Of a stretch of DNA of 64,000 nt, positions 26,580 through 35,878 are shown in pieces. The translations under genes were made by a program, and so were the position numbers. Position 1 is the stretch's first letter. Each line of letters begins with the position of its first letter. The notes beneath the pieces are model-generated. The model was not told where the DNA came from. It was given only the letters and a program-made list of their open reading frames with translations, and did no database searches. Source of the DNA: Croceivirga sp009797885 (GTDB taxonomy: Bacteria; Bacteroidota; Bacteroidia; Flavobacteriales; Flavobacteriaceae); NCBI GenBank assembly GCA_045866215.1, contig AP035880.1, forward strand, positions 5,236,002 through 5,300,001, read 5' to 3'.

Positions 26580-27173
26580 ATGTCTTCCAAAGCCGAACGG
26601 ACCACAAAATACATCATAGAGACCGTAGCTCCTATTTTTACCAAACACGGTTATGTGGGTACGAGTATGAGTCATTTGACCGAAGCCACCGGCCTCACCA
26701 AAGGCGCAATCTATGGGAACTTTGAGAACAAGGAAGCATTGGCACTCTCCGCTTTTGAATATAACAGAAACCAATTGCTCACCAAATTTGATGAACTTTT
26801 ATCAGTAGAGGGAAGTGCCATGGACAAAATCCATTCCTTGCTGGGTTTCTATAGACAGTATGATGTATTTACCATGCCCATGGGGGGCTGTCCGGTATTG
26901 AGTGTGGGGGTAGACGCGCAAAACAATAACAAATTGTTAGTGGCCGCTTGTCACGAAACACTCAATGAACTGGAAGGGAAAATTGCACTGGTTTTGGAAA
27001 ATGGGGTAAAAGCAGGAGAAATCAAAATTCCTGTTCCTCCCCTTCAATTTGCGAAACAACTGTACACCATGCTCAGTGGGGCCGTTGCCATGGCCACAAT
27101 GACCAAGGACCGAAAGTATTTGGTCAATACCGTCGCGTATTTAATCCATTTGGTCGACAACGAAGTAAAATAA
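26580..27173 (+). CDS. TetR/AcrR family transcriptional regulator
   Basis: A 197-residue regulator with an N-terminal TetR helix-turn-helix (residues 8-55): KYIIETVAPIFTKHGYVGTSMSHLTEATGLTKGAIYGNFENKEAL fits the family pattern throughout. The C-terminal part is helical and ligand binding, with the TetR_C-type segment VLENGVKAGEIKIP. It has no adjacent transporter or enzyme on the divergent side, so its target operon is not evident. It converges on the PorP/SprF gene with an 11-bp gap. Confidence 0.9.
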   Translation: MSSKAERTTKYIIETVAPIFTKHGYVGTSMSHLTEATGLTKGAIYGNFENKEALALSAFEYNRNQLLTKFDELLSVEGSAMDKIHSLLGFYRQYDVFTMPMGGCPVLSVGVDAQNNNKLLVAACHETLNELEGKIALVLENGVKAGEIKIPVPPLQFAKQLYTMLSGAVAMATMTKDRKYLVNTVAYLIHLVDNEVK

Positions 27174-27184
27174 AATAGTTCCAA

Positions 27185-28777
27185 TCAGCGTATTCTAAAA
27201 ATCCAAAGTTTATCCTGGTATTTACCATTGAACTTGCTATCCCTTGCTTTTCTCGCCTCGTTAATGGAATTGTATCGCTGTAAATAGACATAGTTGTACC
27301 CATTGACGTTACGGTAAAATGAACCTGGGCTCAATCCTCTGCCTTTCAATGTTTTCATGAAATTTTCATAATACCTTTTGGTACCGAACACATTGGCAAT
27401 CAAATAAAATCCGGGTTCCAGACCATCCTCCTTGGCAACTTCCTCATACCGTTCATTGGGAAGTAAGACCACATCTTTATTGAGCTCGACTTGGGCAATA
27501 CTGTCCTGTCTGGCTTTCTCCCTTAAAAGTGCCATTTCCTTGGATTTTGCCTTTGCAATGGAATCCAGTTCCGCTTGTATTCGCCTTTGTTGCTCCCTGG
27601 CTCGGGCAATACTGTCCAATCGATTTTTTTCCTTTCTGGCGGCATTTGCCGCAATTATAGCCTGATCAATGGAGTCCTGTCTTCTTTTTTCCTGAAGTCG
27701 CAACTGTCTTCTTGAGGGTCTTTTAGGCGTAACTTCGGGCACCTTTTTTGTATCCTTTGTAGTGTCCACAGTTTTATTCTCCTTGGCGGGTTCGGTTTTC
27801 TCTTCGGTCAGCGGTTTTTCTTCCAGCATTGGCTTTTCTTCCAACAATGGTTCCTCTTCCACTTGGGGCTTTTTTGCGAAAGTTTGCTTGCCGATGAAGT
27901 AAGAGACCGTTAGCTCAAAAGTGGGGTCTTCTTCTGAAATTTCATTATCCGTGGGAAATTCCAAAAGCCCTCCTATTGCTATTTTTTTTGCCAAAGTAAC
28001 GCCCAATCCCAAAGAGGGCCCATAAAAATTATTGTACCCTCCCTGCGCCCAAAATTGGGGATGTCCCAGTAAGGCATTGATTCCTACCTGGGTGTCAAAA
28101 CCCGAAATGGCATTCAAGTACAATTGAGGTCTAAAGAACGTGTGGTTACCCCAGAGCTGAAAAGGGAAATCATTACTGACAAATCCTACAACGGAACCGT
28201 TGCTTTCAGGATTATCAGGTCCGCTTAGTGTTAGGGACACCGCATTTTGGACAGCAATTCCCACACTGAACGTATTACTGGTCAATCGTATCCCGGGTGA
28301 AATTTGAGTGGAAAAACTATTTTCGGTATTGATGGATTGCAATTCACTTTCGGGTAAAAGAATCAATTGTTCATCGGCGAGTTTTTGGTCAAACGAAAAA
28401 ATGTTCACCCCGAGGTAGATGGTCGTATTATCATCCAAAGCTCCTGCCCATGCTACATTTAGATTGAGTCCCGTCTGTAGGTATATCCCTGTGTTGTGCT
28501 GTAGAAAACCAAGACCCCCTGCGAGGGTTTCATTGAGTTTTTGGGTATAGTTTACAAATAGGGTTGTTGGATCTCCATCAATACTTTGCCACTGCCATCG
28601 GGACCAAAGGGCCAAGGACTGTGGAAGGTTTCGATCCAGTGAAAATGTGGGGTTGAACAAACTGGAATTGATTTGATTGAGATTGTGCTGTCTAAAGTCC
28701 GTTGGCAACTCCGCATTTTGGGCAATACCGGCGAATGAAATTGATCCAAAAACAAAAAGCAAAAAATACCGCAACAT
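27185..28777 (-). CDS. PorP/SprF family protein with C-terminal SPOR-like domain
   Basis: A 530-residue protein. The signal peptide (1-19) precedes an outer-membrane beta-barrel of the PorP/SprF type (about 20-290; QHNLNQINSSLFNPTF, then repeated amphipathic strands), the family associated with type IX secretion and gliding. A charged linker follows with repeated LEEKP units (about 300-330), then a basic, glutamine-rich helical stretch with RRQLRLQEKRRQDSIDQA (about 350-430). The last 80 residues (GLEPGFYLIANVFG, YNYVYLQRYNSINEARKA) resemble a SPOR domain that binds peptidoglycan denuded glycans. It could link the barrel to the cell wall. Confidence 0.85.
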   Translation of the reverse strand: MLRYFLLFVFGSISFAGIAQNAELPTDFRQHNLNQINSSLFNPTFSLDRNLPQSLALWSRWQWQSIDGDPTTLFVNYTQKLNETLAGGLGFLQHNTGIYLQTGLNLNVAWAGALDDNTTIYLGVNIFSFDQKLADEQLILLPESELQSINTENSFSTQISPGIRLTSNTFSVGIAVQNAVSLTLSGPDNPESNGSVVGFVSNDFPFQLWGNHTFFRPQLYLNAISGFDTQVGINALLGHPQFWAQGGYNNFYGPSLGLGVTLAKKIAIGGLLEFPTDNEISEEDPTFELTVSYFIGKQTFAKKPQVEEEPLLEEKPMLEEKPLTEEKTEPAKENKTVDTTKDTKKVPEVTPKRPSRRQLRLQEKRRQDSIDQAIIAANAARKEKNRLDSIARAREQQRRIQAELDSIAKAKSKEMALLREKARQDSIAQVELNKDVVLLPNERYEEVAKEDGLEPGFYLIANVFGTKRYYENFMKTLKGRGLSPGSFYRNVNGYNYVYLQRYNSINEARKARDSKFNGKYQDKLWIFRIR

Positions 28778-28831
28778 ATTTGGATAAAAAATTAAATGCT
28801 ACTTTTAAGTTAATTATTTATTGAATACGAT

Positions 28832-29389
28832 ATGGGGAAGCTTCCAAAATCTTTAAAAACCCTAGTTTTTACATGCCTACTGTTAGCGCCTTTTATAGTG
28901 GGCCTTGTGGGCTGCAAGCAGGATGATAAAGATATTGAAATAAATAAAGAACCTGTTGTTTCCACTTTTTATTTGATCAGGCATTCCGAAAAAGATCGGA
29001 GCAATCCCAATAATCCCGACCCCGAGTTGGAACAAAAAGGTTTGGATCGTGCCATACGTTGGGCAGAGGTATTTGATCATGTGGCCCTGGATGCCATCTA
29101 TTCTACCAATTATGAACGCACCACCATGACCGCCGCACCAACATCGGTCAAGAAAGATATTGACATTGCGTTTTATGATCCCAATAGTCTGGACATAGAA
29201 GATTTTAAATTACAAAACAGGGGAAAACAGGTTCTCATCGTGGGCCATAGCAATACCACACCCAATTTCGCCAATGGCCTTCTGGGCATTGAAAAATACG
29301 AAGCAATGGATGATGATGACAATGCCAGCCTTTTTATTGTGCGCATAGTCGATGGGCAGGCCACCGACATGCGATTGAAATTGGACTAG
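28832..29389 (+). CDS. histidine phosphatase (phosphoglycerate mutase-like) lipoprotein
   Basis: A 185-residue protein with an N-terminal hydrophobic segment ending in a lipobox (LVGC, about Cys28). The catalytic motif is YLIRHSEKDR (RHxE form) near residue 50, and the second histidine lies in IVGHSNTTP near 140, typical of the histidine phosphatase superfamily (branch 1). It probably hydrolyses a phosphoester in the periplasm; the substrate is unknown. It diverges from the PorP/SprF gene and is convergent with the DUF6503 gene. Confidence 0.85.
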   Translation: MGKLPKSLKTLVFTCLLLAPFIVGLVGCKQDDKDIEINKEPVVSTFYLIRHSEKDRSNPNNPDPELEQKGLDRAIRWAEVFDHVALDAIYSTNYERTTMTAAPTSVKKDIDIAFYDPNSLDIEDFKLQNRGKQVLIVGHSNTTPNFANGLLGIEKYEAMDDDDNASLFIVRIVDGQATDMRLKLD

Positions 29390-29395
29390 GGCTCG

Positions 29396-30151
29396 TTAAT
29401 CCTGATCAACAGGGGTCACCTGGATGTTTTCAAGTTCTATTTTGGATAACAGCTCCAATTCGTTTTTTTCAAACAAACTATCAATCTTAAAAAAATCCAC
29501 TACTGCACCCTTTTGGGGTTTAAAATTGTTATAATCCACAAAACGGATACCTCCTACGTACCTTTCATTGTACGCTTCACGAAAACGTATCCCACCACCG
29601 TTGACATGGAATTCGTAGGCCAAATATTCGGGCTTAAAACTTTGTTTTTCAAACCAATATAAATAGGTGTCCTCAAAATCATCGCCACCATTTTCCTGGC
29701 TGAACGTAACCTTGACCTTGTAATACGCTTTTTCATTGATGATACGTTCTCCCAACAACTCCTTTTTGACCGCTTTATCGTTCAACCCCAAGGGAAGTCT
29801 GGAAAAGTAGTGTACGGAATTTACCGAATTGGCGTACGTATTGGCAAGGGTATCGGGAAGAACGATCAGACTATCATTAAAGAATCGTTGAAAGTCGGTG
29901 TTTGTTTTTTTATCGGTAATGGTTACCGAATCCGTTCGGGTTACCCGTTTTAAGAGCTTTTTGCCACTCTTATTCAAGGATTCGTAGGTCCTATCCCTAA
30001 AAACAAAGGATACCTTGGTGTTGTCATAGCCCTCTCCACCACTTGCTTGTATGGATTTGTCAACAATTTGCTGGGCGGTCATTTCACTGTCCGCAGAGGA
30101 TTTACAGGACAGTAGGCCAAGTACTAAAAAAAGGTAAAGGAAGCTTTTCAT
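29396..30151 (-). CDS. DUF6503 family lipoprotein
   Basis: A 251-residue lipoprotein with a short signal ending in LLSC (Cys16). It matches the Bacteroidota DUF6503 pattern: TAQQIVDKSIQASGGEGYDN, then FVFRDRTYE, TRTDSVTITD and LPLGLNDKAVKKELLGER. The family resembles outer-membrane lipoprotein sorting folds (LolA/LolB-like beta half-barrels), though its function is unassigned. It stands alone, 6 bp from the convergent phosphatase and divergent from smpB. Confidence 0.85.
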   Translation of the reverse strand: MKSFLYLFLVLGLLSCKSSADSEMTAQQIVDKSIQASGGEGYDNTKVSFVFRDRTYESLNKSGKKLLKRVTRTDSVTITDKKTNTDFQRFFNDSLIVLPDTLANTYANSVNSVHYFSRLPLGLNDKAVKKELLGERIINEKAYYKVKVTFSQENGGDDFEDTYLYWFEKQSFKPEYLAYEFHVNGGGIRFREAYNERYVGGIRFVDYNNFKPQKGAVVDFFKIDSLFEKNELELLSKIELENIQVTPVDQD

Positions 30152-30211
30152 AAGTTGTTTTTAAATCTATCGTAAAAATCCCGGTTTCATTACAGTTTTT
30201 GCAAATCGGAT

Positions 30212-30219
30212 TATTTTTG
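30212..30219 (+). promoter_or_regulatory. -7 box for smpB
   Basis: TATTTTTG is a perfect TAnnTTTG box only 5 bp before the smpB ATG at 30225, so the transcript may start at or very near the start codon (leaderless or nearly so). Confidence 0.45.
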
Positions 30220-30224
30220 CATTT

Positions 30225-30683
30225 ATGCAGAAGCAAATCAACATTAAGAACAAACGTGCCCAATTCGACTTTGAACTATTGGACAAATATACTGCCGGTA
30301 TCGTTCTTTCGGGCACAGAGATAAAATCACTTCGTTTGGGCAAGGCCTCACTTTCCCAGAGCTTTTGCGAATTCAATGACAAGGGGGAACTTTTTATCAT
30401 CAACATGCAGATCGATGAATATAGCCATGGCGGATATTACAACCATAGGCCCAAAGCGGAAAGAAAGCTACTTTTGAACAAAAGGGAACTCAAAAAACTA
30501 CATAAGGAAGTCTCCACTGCCGGGCTTACCATTGTGCCGCTAAATGCCTTCATCAATGATAAGGGCCTGGCCAAAATAAATATTGCCCTGGCCAGGGGTA
30601 AAAAACAATACGACAAAAGGGAAACCATTAAAGATCGGGACAACAAGCGCAATTTGGACCGAATCAAAAAAAGTTACAGATAG
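30225..30683 (+). CDS. smpB: SsrA-binding protein SmpB
   Basis: Partner of tmRNA in trans-translation, rescuing ribosomes stalled on broken mRNA. The 152-residue length is normal. The start MQKQINIKNKRAQFDFELLDKYTAGIVLSGTEIKSLR, the ENDK-like HINDKGEL region and the basic C-terminal tail (KRNLDRIKKSYR) are typical. The tmRNA gene ssrA was not seen in this window. A -7 box sits immediately upstream. Confidence 0.96.
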   Translation: MQKQINIKNKRAQFDFELLDKYTAGIVLSGTEIKSLRLGKASLSQSFCEFNDKGELFIINMQIDEYSHGGYYNHRPKAERKLLLNKRELKKLHKEVSTAGLTIVPLNAFINDKGLAKINIALARGKKQYDKRETIKDRDNKRNLDRIKKSYR

Positions 30684-30774
30684 TAACGGAAAAACGAATT
30701 TTAACAAAAACTAAACGCCTTTGCGTAATTCTTAGCTTTAATATTACAGGCGCAAACCAAAATTTTCCGCCCTT

Positions 30775-33234
30775 TTGAAGTCATATCCGCTTCTCTTCAT
30801 TATTTGCTTGTCCGGTTTTGCTTATTTGAATGCACAAATAGTTGGAAAGGTTTCCGATAGCAATGGGGAGTCTTTGGCCTTTGTCAATATCTATTTTGAT
30901 TCAACGGCCAATGGGACCACAACCAATGAAAATGGGGAATATGCCCTAGACCTTAATGAGAAGGGGAAGTATACCTTAGTATTTAAATATTTGGGCTATA
31001 AAACCCAAAAAAAGTCCATTACCATAGATCAATTCCCCTATGAACTTGATGTTCTTTTGGAAAAGCAACGCCTGGAACTGGATGAAATCACTGTAAAGGC
31101 GAAAGAAAATCCTGCCAATAGGGTCATCCGAAATGCCATTGCAAAAAGGAAACAGTACAAGGAAGAACTCTCCTCCTATAGGGCGGATTTTTATTCCAAG
31201 GGTCTCATACGTATAAAGGATGCTCCTGAACGAATCCTGGGACAGGACCTTGGTGACTTTGGTGGGGGCTTGGATTCCACACGGTCGGGCATCATTTATT
31301 TGTCCGAGACCATTTCCAAAATCGCCAAAAACAAAAATGCATTTAAAGAAAAGATTTTGGCTTCCAAGGTTAGTGGCGATGACAATGGGTTTAGTTTTAA
31401 CAATGCATCCGATGTCAACTTTTCCTTTTACAACAATACGGTCACCTTTGGTGGCGAACTTATCTCTCCCATAGCGGACAATGCTTTTTCGTACTATCGC
31501 TATATTTTGGAAGGCACTTTTTATGATGAGGGAAATCGATTGATCAATAAGATCAAGGTTGTACCAAAACGGCCGAACGATAGGGTTTTTTCCGGAGAAT
31601 TGTTTATTGTGGAAGACTCATGGGCCATATATGCATTGGATTTCAGTGCAACTGGTGAACAAACACGGATTGTTCCCGTGGACACCATCCACTTAAAACA
31701 GGATTTCAATTACATTCCCAAAGAAGACACCTGGTTAAAGACCCTGCAGCGCATCGATTTTCAATATGGTATCCTTGGATTCAAGGGAAATGGCCGTTTT
31801 ACGGCAGGATATAAGAACTATGAACTGAATCCCAATTTTTCCAAAAAAGAGTTCACCAATGAAGTTTTATCGTTTGAGGACAATGCGAACAAAAAGGACT
31901 CTATTTTTTGGAATGATGTTAGACCGGTGCCCCTAACGGATGAAGAAACTACGGACTATTTGAAAAAGGACAGTCTACAGGTCATTCGAAAATCCCAAAA
32001 ATACCTGGACTCGGTTGATGCCGTAGGCAATAAATTCACTTTGGGTTCCTTGTTATTTGGTTATACCTATAGCAATACGTTCAAGGAAAAATACTATTCC
32101 GTTGCCTCTCCCCTGGCCAACGTTAGCTTTAATACCGTTCAGGGTTTTAGGGGAGGTTTTGAATTCAACTACCGAAAGCGCAATGAAGAGAAGGGAACTC
32201 GGTTTAATCTCAATACCGTTTTTGACTACGGGGTGTCCGATAAACGTTTTAGGCCTTCGGGTTCCATTTCCTACCGTTTTAATAATTTCTCCCGTCCTTT
32301 TTTACGCTTTAGTGCAGGTAACCGGGTAATGCAGTTCAACAACAACAATCCCATTACCCCTTTTGGCAACTCCATCCTCTCCCTGTTCTTTGAGAACAAC
32401 TTTGCCAAATTCTATGAACTGAATTTTTCCGAGCTGTTCTATTCACAGGAATTGGTCAATGGCATTTCCGTGTACCTGAATTTTGGATACGAAGAGCGGA
32501 AGCCGCTCTTTAACGCCACTAACTTTGTCATCTTTAAGGGCAATGCGGATTTTACATCCAATAACCCTTTGGATTCCCAAGATTTTGATAACGCCGCCAT
32601 AACCGGACACCACATTTTAAAATTGTCCCTTACTACGCGAATTCGGTTTGGGCAAAAGTACCTGAACTATCCCGATGGGAAATTCAATTTTTCCGAGGAT
32701 CGGTTCCCCACGCTTTATCTGGGATACGAAAAAGGGTTTGCCGGCAGCGAACCCGAAAACCATTTTGACCAATTGAAGCTGCGACTGGTCCAGGATTTTG
32801 CCATAGCGGACAAGGGTAGGTTTTACTATAACTTTAGGGCGGGAACTTTTCTCAACGCCGGGGACATTTCCTTTGTGGACTACCAACATTTTAACGGAAA
32901 TCGTACCCGGATCACCCGCGGCAACTACCTCAATTCATTTTTTCTTTTGCCCTATTACGATCTCAGCACGAACCAAAACTATTTTGAAGGTCATGTTGAA
33001 CACAATTTTCTGGGGTATATCATGGGGAAGATACCTTTGCTAAAAAAACTGAAATCCAACTTAATTGTAAGTGGCAAGGTACTTTCCATATCCGAGAACG
33101 ATCCTTATGCGGAATGGGGTATCTCCCTTGGGAATTTGGGCTGGAAAAAATTTCGGTTCCTAAGGGCAGGTTTCGTACAGAGCCATTATCGGGGAGTTAC
33201 GGAAAGTGGTTTCAATATTGGACTCCAGTTCTAA
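30775..33234 (+). CDS. DUF5686 outer-membrane protein with carboxypeptidase-like regulatory domain
   Basis: An 819-residue protein. A signal peptide (MKSYPLLFIICLSGFAYLNAQ) leads a carboxypeptidase-D regulatory-like domain (about 21-100; VGKVSDSNGESLAFVNIYF, YTLVFKYLGYKTQKK). Residues 100-819 match DUF5686, a probable outer-membrane beta-barrel ending in FNIGLQF with the terminal aromatic typical of barrels. It is TonB-receptor-like in the front domain but has no plug. No in-frame ATG lies near; the start is a TTG at 30775, which begins the signal exactly. Function is unknown. It stands alone after smpB. Confidence 0.82.
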   Translation: MKSYPLLFIICLSGFAYLNAQIVGKVSDSNGESLAFVNIYFDSTANGTTTNENGEYALDLNEKGKYTLVFKYLGYKTQKKSITIDQFPYELDVLLEKQRLELDEITVKAKENPANRVIRNAIAKRKQYKEELSSYRADFYSKGLIRIKDAPERILGQDLGDFGGGLDSTRSGIIYLSETISKIAKNKNAFKEKILASKVSGDDNGFSFNNASDVNFSFYNNTVTFGGELISPIADNAFSYYRYILEGTFYDEGNRLINKIKVVPKRPNDRVFSGELFIVEDSWAIYALDFSATGEQTRIVPVDTIHLKQDFNYIPKEDTWLKTLQRIDFQYGILGFKGNGRFTAGYKNYELNPNFSKKEFTNEVLSFEDNANKKDSIFWNDVRPVPLTDEETTDYLKKDSLQVIRKSQKYLDSVDAVGNKFTLGSLLFGYTYSNTFKEKYYSVASPLANVSFNTVQGFRGGFEFNYRKRNEEKGTRFNLNTVFDYGVSDKRFRPSGSISYRFNNFSRPFLRFSAGNRVMQFNNNNPITPFGNSILSLFFENNFAKFYELNFSELFYSQELVNGISVYLNFGYEERKPLFNATNFVIFKGNADFTSNNPLDSQDFDNAAITGHHILKLSLTTRIRFGQKYLNYPDGKFNFSEDRFPTLYLGYEKGFAGSEPENHFDQLKLRLVQDFAIADKGRFYYNFRAGTFLNAGDISFVDYQHFNGNRTRITRGNYLNSFFLLPYYDLSTNQNYFEGHVEHNFLGYIMGKIPLLKKLKSNLIVSGKVLSISENDPYAEWGISLGNLGWKKFRFLRAGFVQSHYRGVTESGFNIGLQF

Positions 33235-33286
33235 GGCCAAAAATGGTCCTAACTAAAAAATCAATTAAATAATCCCAAACAGGCGC

Positions 33287-33928
33287 CTAATTTTTGTCTT
33301 CCAACAAGGGGACAAACCTAAAGCTCCCAAAGGTCTTTTTCTCAAATTCCTTTTCGGACTTTCTACTGTAAAGCGTCATTTCCTGTTCTTCCACGCCCAC
33401 GGGAATGACCAGCCTACCCCCTACCTTTAATTGGGAAAGTAAGGCCTTTGGTGTCTCCGGTGCCCCGGCGGTCACAATAATTCCATCAAATGGTGCTTCT
33501 TCCATGAGGCCCTTATAGCCATCCCCAAAAACAGTTTTTTTGGGGCGATATCCCATTTTAGTAAAAAAGAGCTTGGTGCGTTTAAACAATTCGTGCTGCC
33601 TTTCTATAGTAAACACCTTTGCCTTTAAATGCAATAAAACGGCGGTTTGATAGCCACTTCCCGTTCCAATTTCCAACACCTTGTCATCTGGTTTGATCCC
33701 CAGCAACTGTGTTTGAAAAGCAACCGTATAGGGTTGTGAAATGGTTTGGTTAGCACCGATGGGGAACGCTTTGTCCTGATAAGCATGATCTTCAAAACTA
33801 CTATCCAAAAATAGATGTCTTGGGATAGCCTTTATGGCGTTCAAAACGGTTGTATCCGTTATTCCCTTGGCTTTCAAGGTCTTTGCCAGTTTATTGCGCA
33901 TTCCCTTGTGTTTAAAGGTGTCCTGCAT
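33287..33928 (-). CDS. pcm: protein-L-isoaspartate O-methyltransferase
   Basis: Methylates isoaspartyl residues so that damaged proteins can be repaired, using S-adenosylmethionine. The 213-residue length is normal. The active-site segment QTISQPYTVAFQTQLL is at about 63-78, followed by the SAM motif VLEIGTGSGYQTAVL and ETPKALLSQLKVGGRLVIPVG. The start was placed at MQDTFKHKG (33928), preceded by a near-consensus -7 box TACTTTCG at 33948-33955; a longer frame to 33979 is unlikely. It diverges from the 34019 gene. Confidence 0.93.
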   Translation of the reverse strand: MQDTFKHKGMRNKLAKTLKAKGITDTTVLNAIKAIPRHLFLDSSFEDHAYQDKAFPIGANQTISQPYTVAFQTQLLGIKPDDKVLEIGTGSGYQTAVLLHLKAKVFTIERQHELFKRTKLFFTKMGYRPKKTVFGDGYKGLMEEAPFDGIIVTAGAPETPKALLSQLKVGGRLVIPVGVEEQEMTLYSRKSEKEFEKKTFGSFRFVPLLEDKN

Positions 33929-33996
33929 GATGTAGTTGGTTTGGAATACGAAAGTACACAACCCCCAAAAAAGTAGCACGGTTTTTTTTATCTCCG

Positions 33997-34004
33997 TATT
34001 TTTG
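33997..34004 (+). promoter_or_regulatory. -7 box for the eight-gene run at 34019
   Basis: TATTTTTG, a perfect TAnnTTTG, 14 bp before the first ATG of the run. No other exact box was noticed in the short gaps further downstream. Confidence 0.5.
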
Positions 34005-34018
34005 AAAAAACAAATCCT

Positions 34019-34978
34019 ATGCTCAAAGTCGGCGTCCTAGGAGCGGGACACTTAGGGAAAATTCACCTTCGCCTTTTAAATCAATCCGAAAAATATCAAC
34101 TGGTTGGGTTTTATGACCCAGATGAAATCAACGCCAAAAATGTCCAGGAAGAATTTGGGTACACCTATTTTGAAAACCTGAATGACTTGATTGATGCCGT
34201 TGATGTGGTCGATATTGTTACTCCTACCCTTTCGCATTACGAATGCGCAAAAAAATCCATGGAAAAGGGAAAGCACATATTTATTGAAAAACCCATTACC
34301 AATACGCTGCAGGAAGCCGAGGAATTGATCGAATTGGAAAAAAAGTATGGCGTAAAAGGGCAGGTGGGCCATGTAGAACGTTTTAACCCTGCGTTTTTGG
34401 CGGTAAAGGACAAAATCGTTGACCCGATGTTCATCGAAACCCATCGTTTGGCGGAATTTAATCCGCGGGGGACCGATGTTCCCGTGGTTTTGGATTTAAT
34501 GATCCATGATATTGACGCCATTCTAAGCGTTGTCCCTTCAAAAGTGAAGCAAATAAATGCCAGTGGGGTTTCCGTAATCAGTACATCACCGGATATCGCA
34601 AATGCCAGAATCGTATTCGAAAATGGGTGTGTTGCCAATCTGACCTCCAGTCGGATTTCCTTAAAAAACATGCGTAAATCCCGATTCTTTCAAAAGGACG
34701 CCTACATATCGGTGGATTTTCTGGACAAAAAAGTGGAAGTGGTCAAAATGAAGGATGCCCCGGAAAAACCCGGGGATTTTGACATGATATTGCAAAATGC
34801 AGAAGGTGAAAAAAAACAGATTTATTTTGAAAATCCCGAAATAGAACCCAACAACGCCATATTGGACGAGTTGGAAACCTTTGCAGATGCCATTACACAA
34901 AATACAAAACCGGCAATCACCTTAACAGAAGGCACCGAAGCATTAAGGGTAGCCCTTAAAATCATTGCATCATTCTAA
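34019..34978 (+). CDS. Gfo/Idh/MocA family oxidoreductase
   Basis: A 319-residue NAD(P)-dependent dehydrogenase of the glucose-fructose oxidoreductase/inositol dehydrogenase family. The Rossmann motif GVLGAGHLGKIH is at 5-16, the EKPITNT segment near residue 91 carries the conserved EKP lysine, and GHVERFNPAFLAV follows. The substrate is probably a sugar or a sugar-like compound but is not fixed by sequence. It heads the eight-gene run with a 9-bp gap to the next gene. Confidence 0.85.
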   Translation: MLKVGVLGAGHLGKIHLRLLNQSEKYQLVGFYDPDEINAKNVQEEFGYTYFENLNDLIDAVDVVDIVTPTLSHYECAKKSMEKGKHIFIEKPITNTLQEAEELIELEKKYGVKGQVGHVERFNPAFLAVKDKIVDPMFIETHRLAEFNPRGTDVPVVLDLMIHDIDAILSVVPSKVKQINASGVSVISTSPDIANARIVFENGCVANLTSSRISLKNMRKSRFFQKDAYISVDFLDKKVEVVKMKDAPEKPGDFDMILQNAEGEKKQIYFENPEIEPNNAILDELETFADAITQNTKPAITLTEGTEALRVALKIIASF

Positions 34979-34987
34979 AATCAGGAA

Positions 34988-35875
34988 ATGGATAAAATAG
35001 CGATTATAGGAGCAGGTACCATGGGCAACGGAATTGCCCATGTTTTTGCACAAAATGGATATGCCGTGAACCTGGTGGACATTTCTGAGGATTCCCTGGG
35101 AAGGGGAATGGCCACTATTGCCAAAAATTTGGATCGTATGGTAGCCAAAGCGCGTATTTCCGAAGAAGTAAAAAAGGCCACACTTTCCAAGATTACCACT
35201 TTTGCCAATCTGGAAAACGGGGTAAAGGACGTGGACCTTGTGGTCGAGGCCGCGACCGAGAGTTTAAAAATCAAGCTTGAGCTTTTCAAGAACCTGGATT
35301 CCATTTGCAAAAAGAGCACCATTTTGGCCACCAACACTTCGTCCATTTCCATCACCCAGATTGCTGCAATCACCAAAAGGGCCGATAAGGTCATTGGAAT
35401 GCATTTTATGAATCCCGTGCCTATAATGAAATTGGTGGAAATCATCCGCGGGTACAGCACTTCCGACGAAGTAACGCAGACCATAATGGATTTGTCCAAA
35501 AAACTGGGCAAAACCCCCACTGAGGTGAACGATTATCCCGGATTTGTTGCAAACCGTATCTTAATGCCCATGATAAATGAGGCCGTTGAAACCTTGTACA
35601 ATGGAGTGGCCGGAGTAACAGAAATAGACACGGTAATGAAACTGGGAATGGCACATCCCATGGGTCCCTTGCAATTGGCGGATTTTATTGGTTTGGATGT
35701 CTGCCTGTCCATATTGAACGTCATGTACGATGGATTTAAAAACCCCAAATATGCACCCTGTCCCCTATTGGTAAATATGGTTGCCGCCGGAAAACTCGGG
35801 GTGAAATCCGGAGAAGGGTTTTACGACTATTCGGAATCCAAAAAAGCCGAAAAAGTTTCCAATCAATTTGCCTGA
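34988..35875 (+). CDS. 3-hydroxybutyryl-CoA dehydrogenase
   Basis: A 295-residue NAD(P)-dependent 3-hydroxyacyl-CoA dehydrogenase, oxidising or reducing short-chain 3-hydroxyacyl-CoA. The motif IGAGTMGNGIAHVFAQNGY is at the N-terminus, the ATNTSSISIT and GMHFMNPVPIMKLVEII segments hold the catalytic His-Glu pair region, and the C-terminal domain includes GVTEIDTVMKLGMAHPMGPLQLADFIGLD. It lies 9 bp after the Gfo/Idh gene and 3 bp before the DUF1015 gene. Confidence 0.92.
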   Translation: MDKIAIIGAGTMGNGIAHVFAQNGYAVNLVDISEDSLGRGMATIAKNLDRMVAKARISEEVKKATLSKITTFANLENGVKDVDLVVEAATESLKIKLELFKNLDSICKKSTILATNTSSISITQIAAITKRADKVIGMHFMNPVPIMKLVEIIRGYSTSDEVTQTIMDLSKKLGKTPTEVNDYPGFVANRILMPMINEAVETLYNGVAGVTEIDTVMKLGMAHPMGPLQLADFIGLDVCLSILNVMYDGFKNPKYAPCPLLVNMVAAGKLGVKSGEGFYDYSESKKAEKVSNQFA

Positions 35876-35878
35876 TCA

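Noticed and set aside
33235..33286. Weak hairpin between the DUF5686 gene and pcm
   Set aside because: GGCC and GGTCC segments pair only over a few bases and no T run follows.
33929..33979. Extended Pcm start
   Set aside because: The extra residues are hydrophobic and cysteine-containing, unlike a cytoplasmic methyltransferase. A promoter-like box lies inside the extension.
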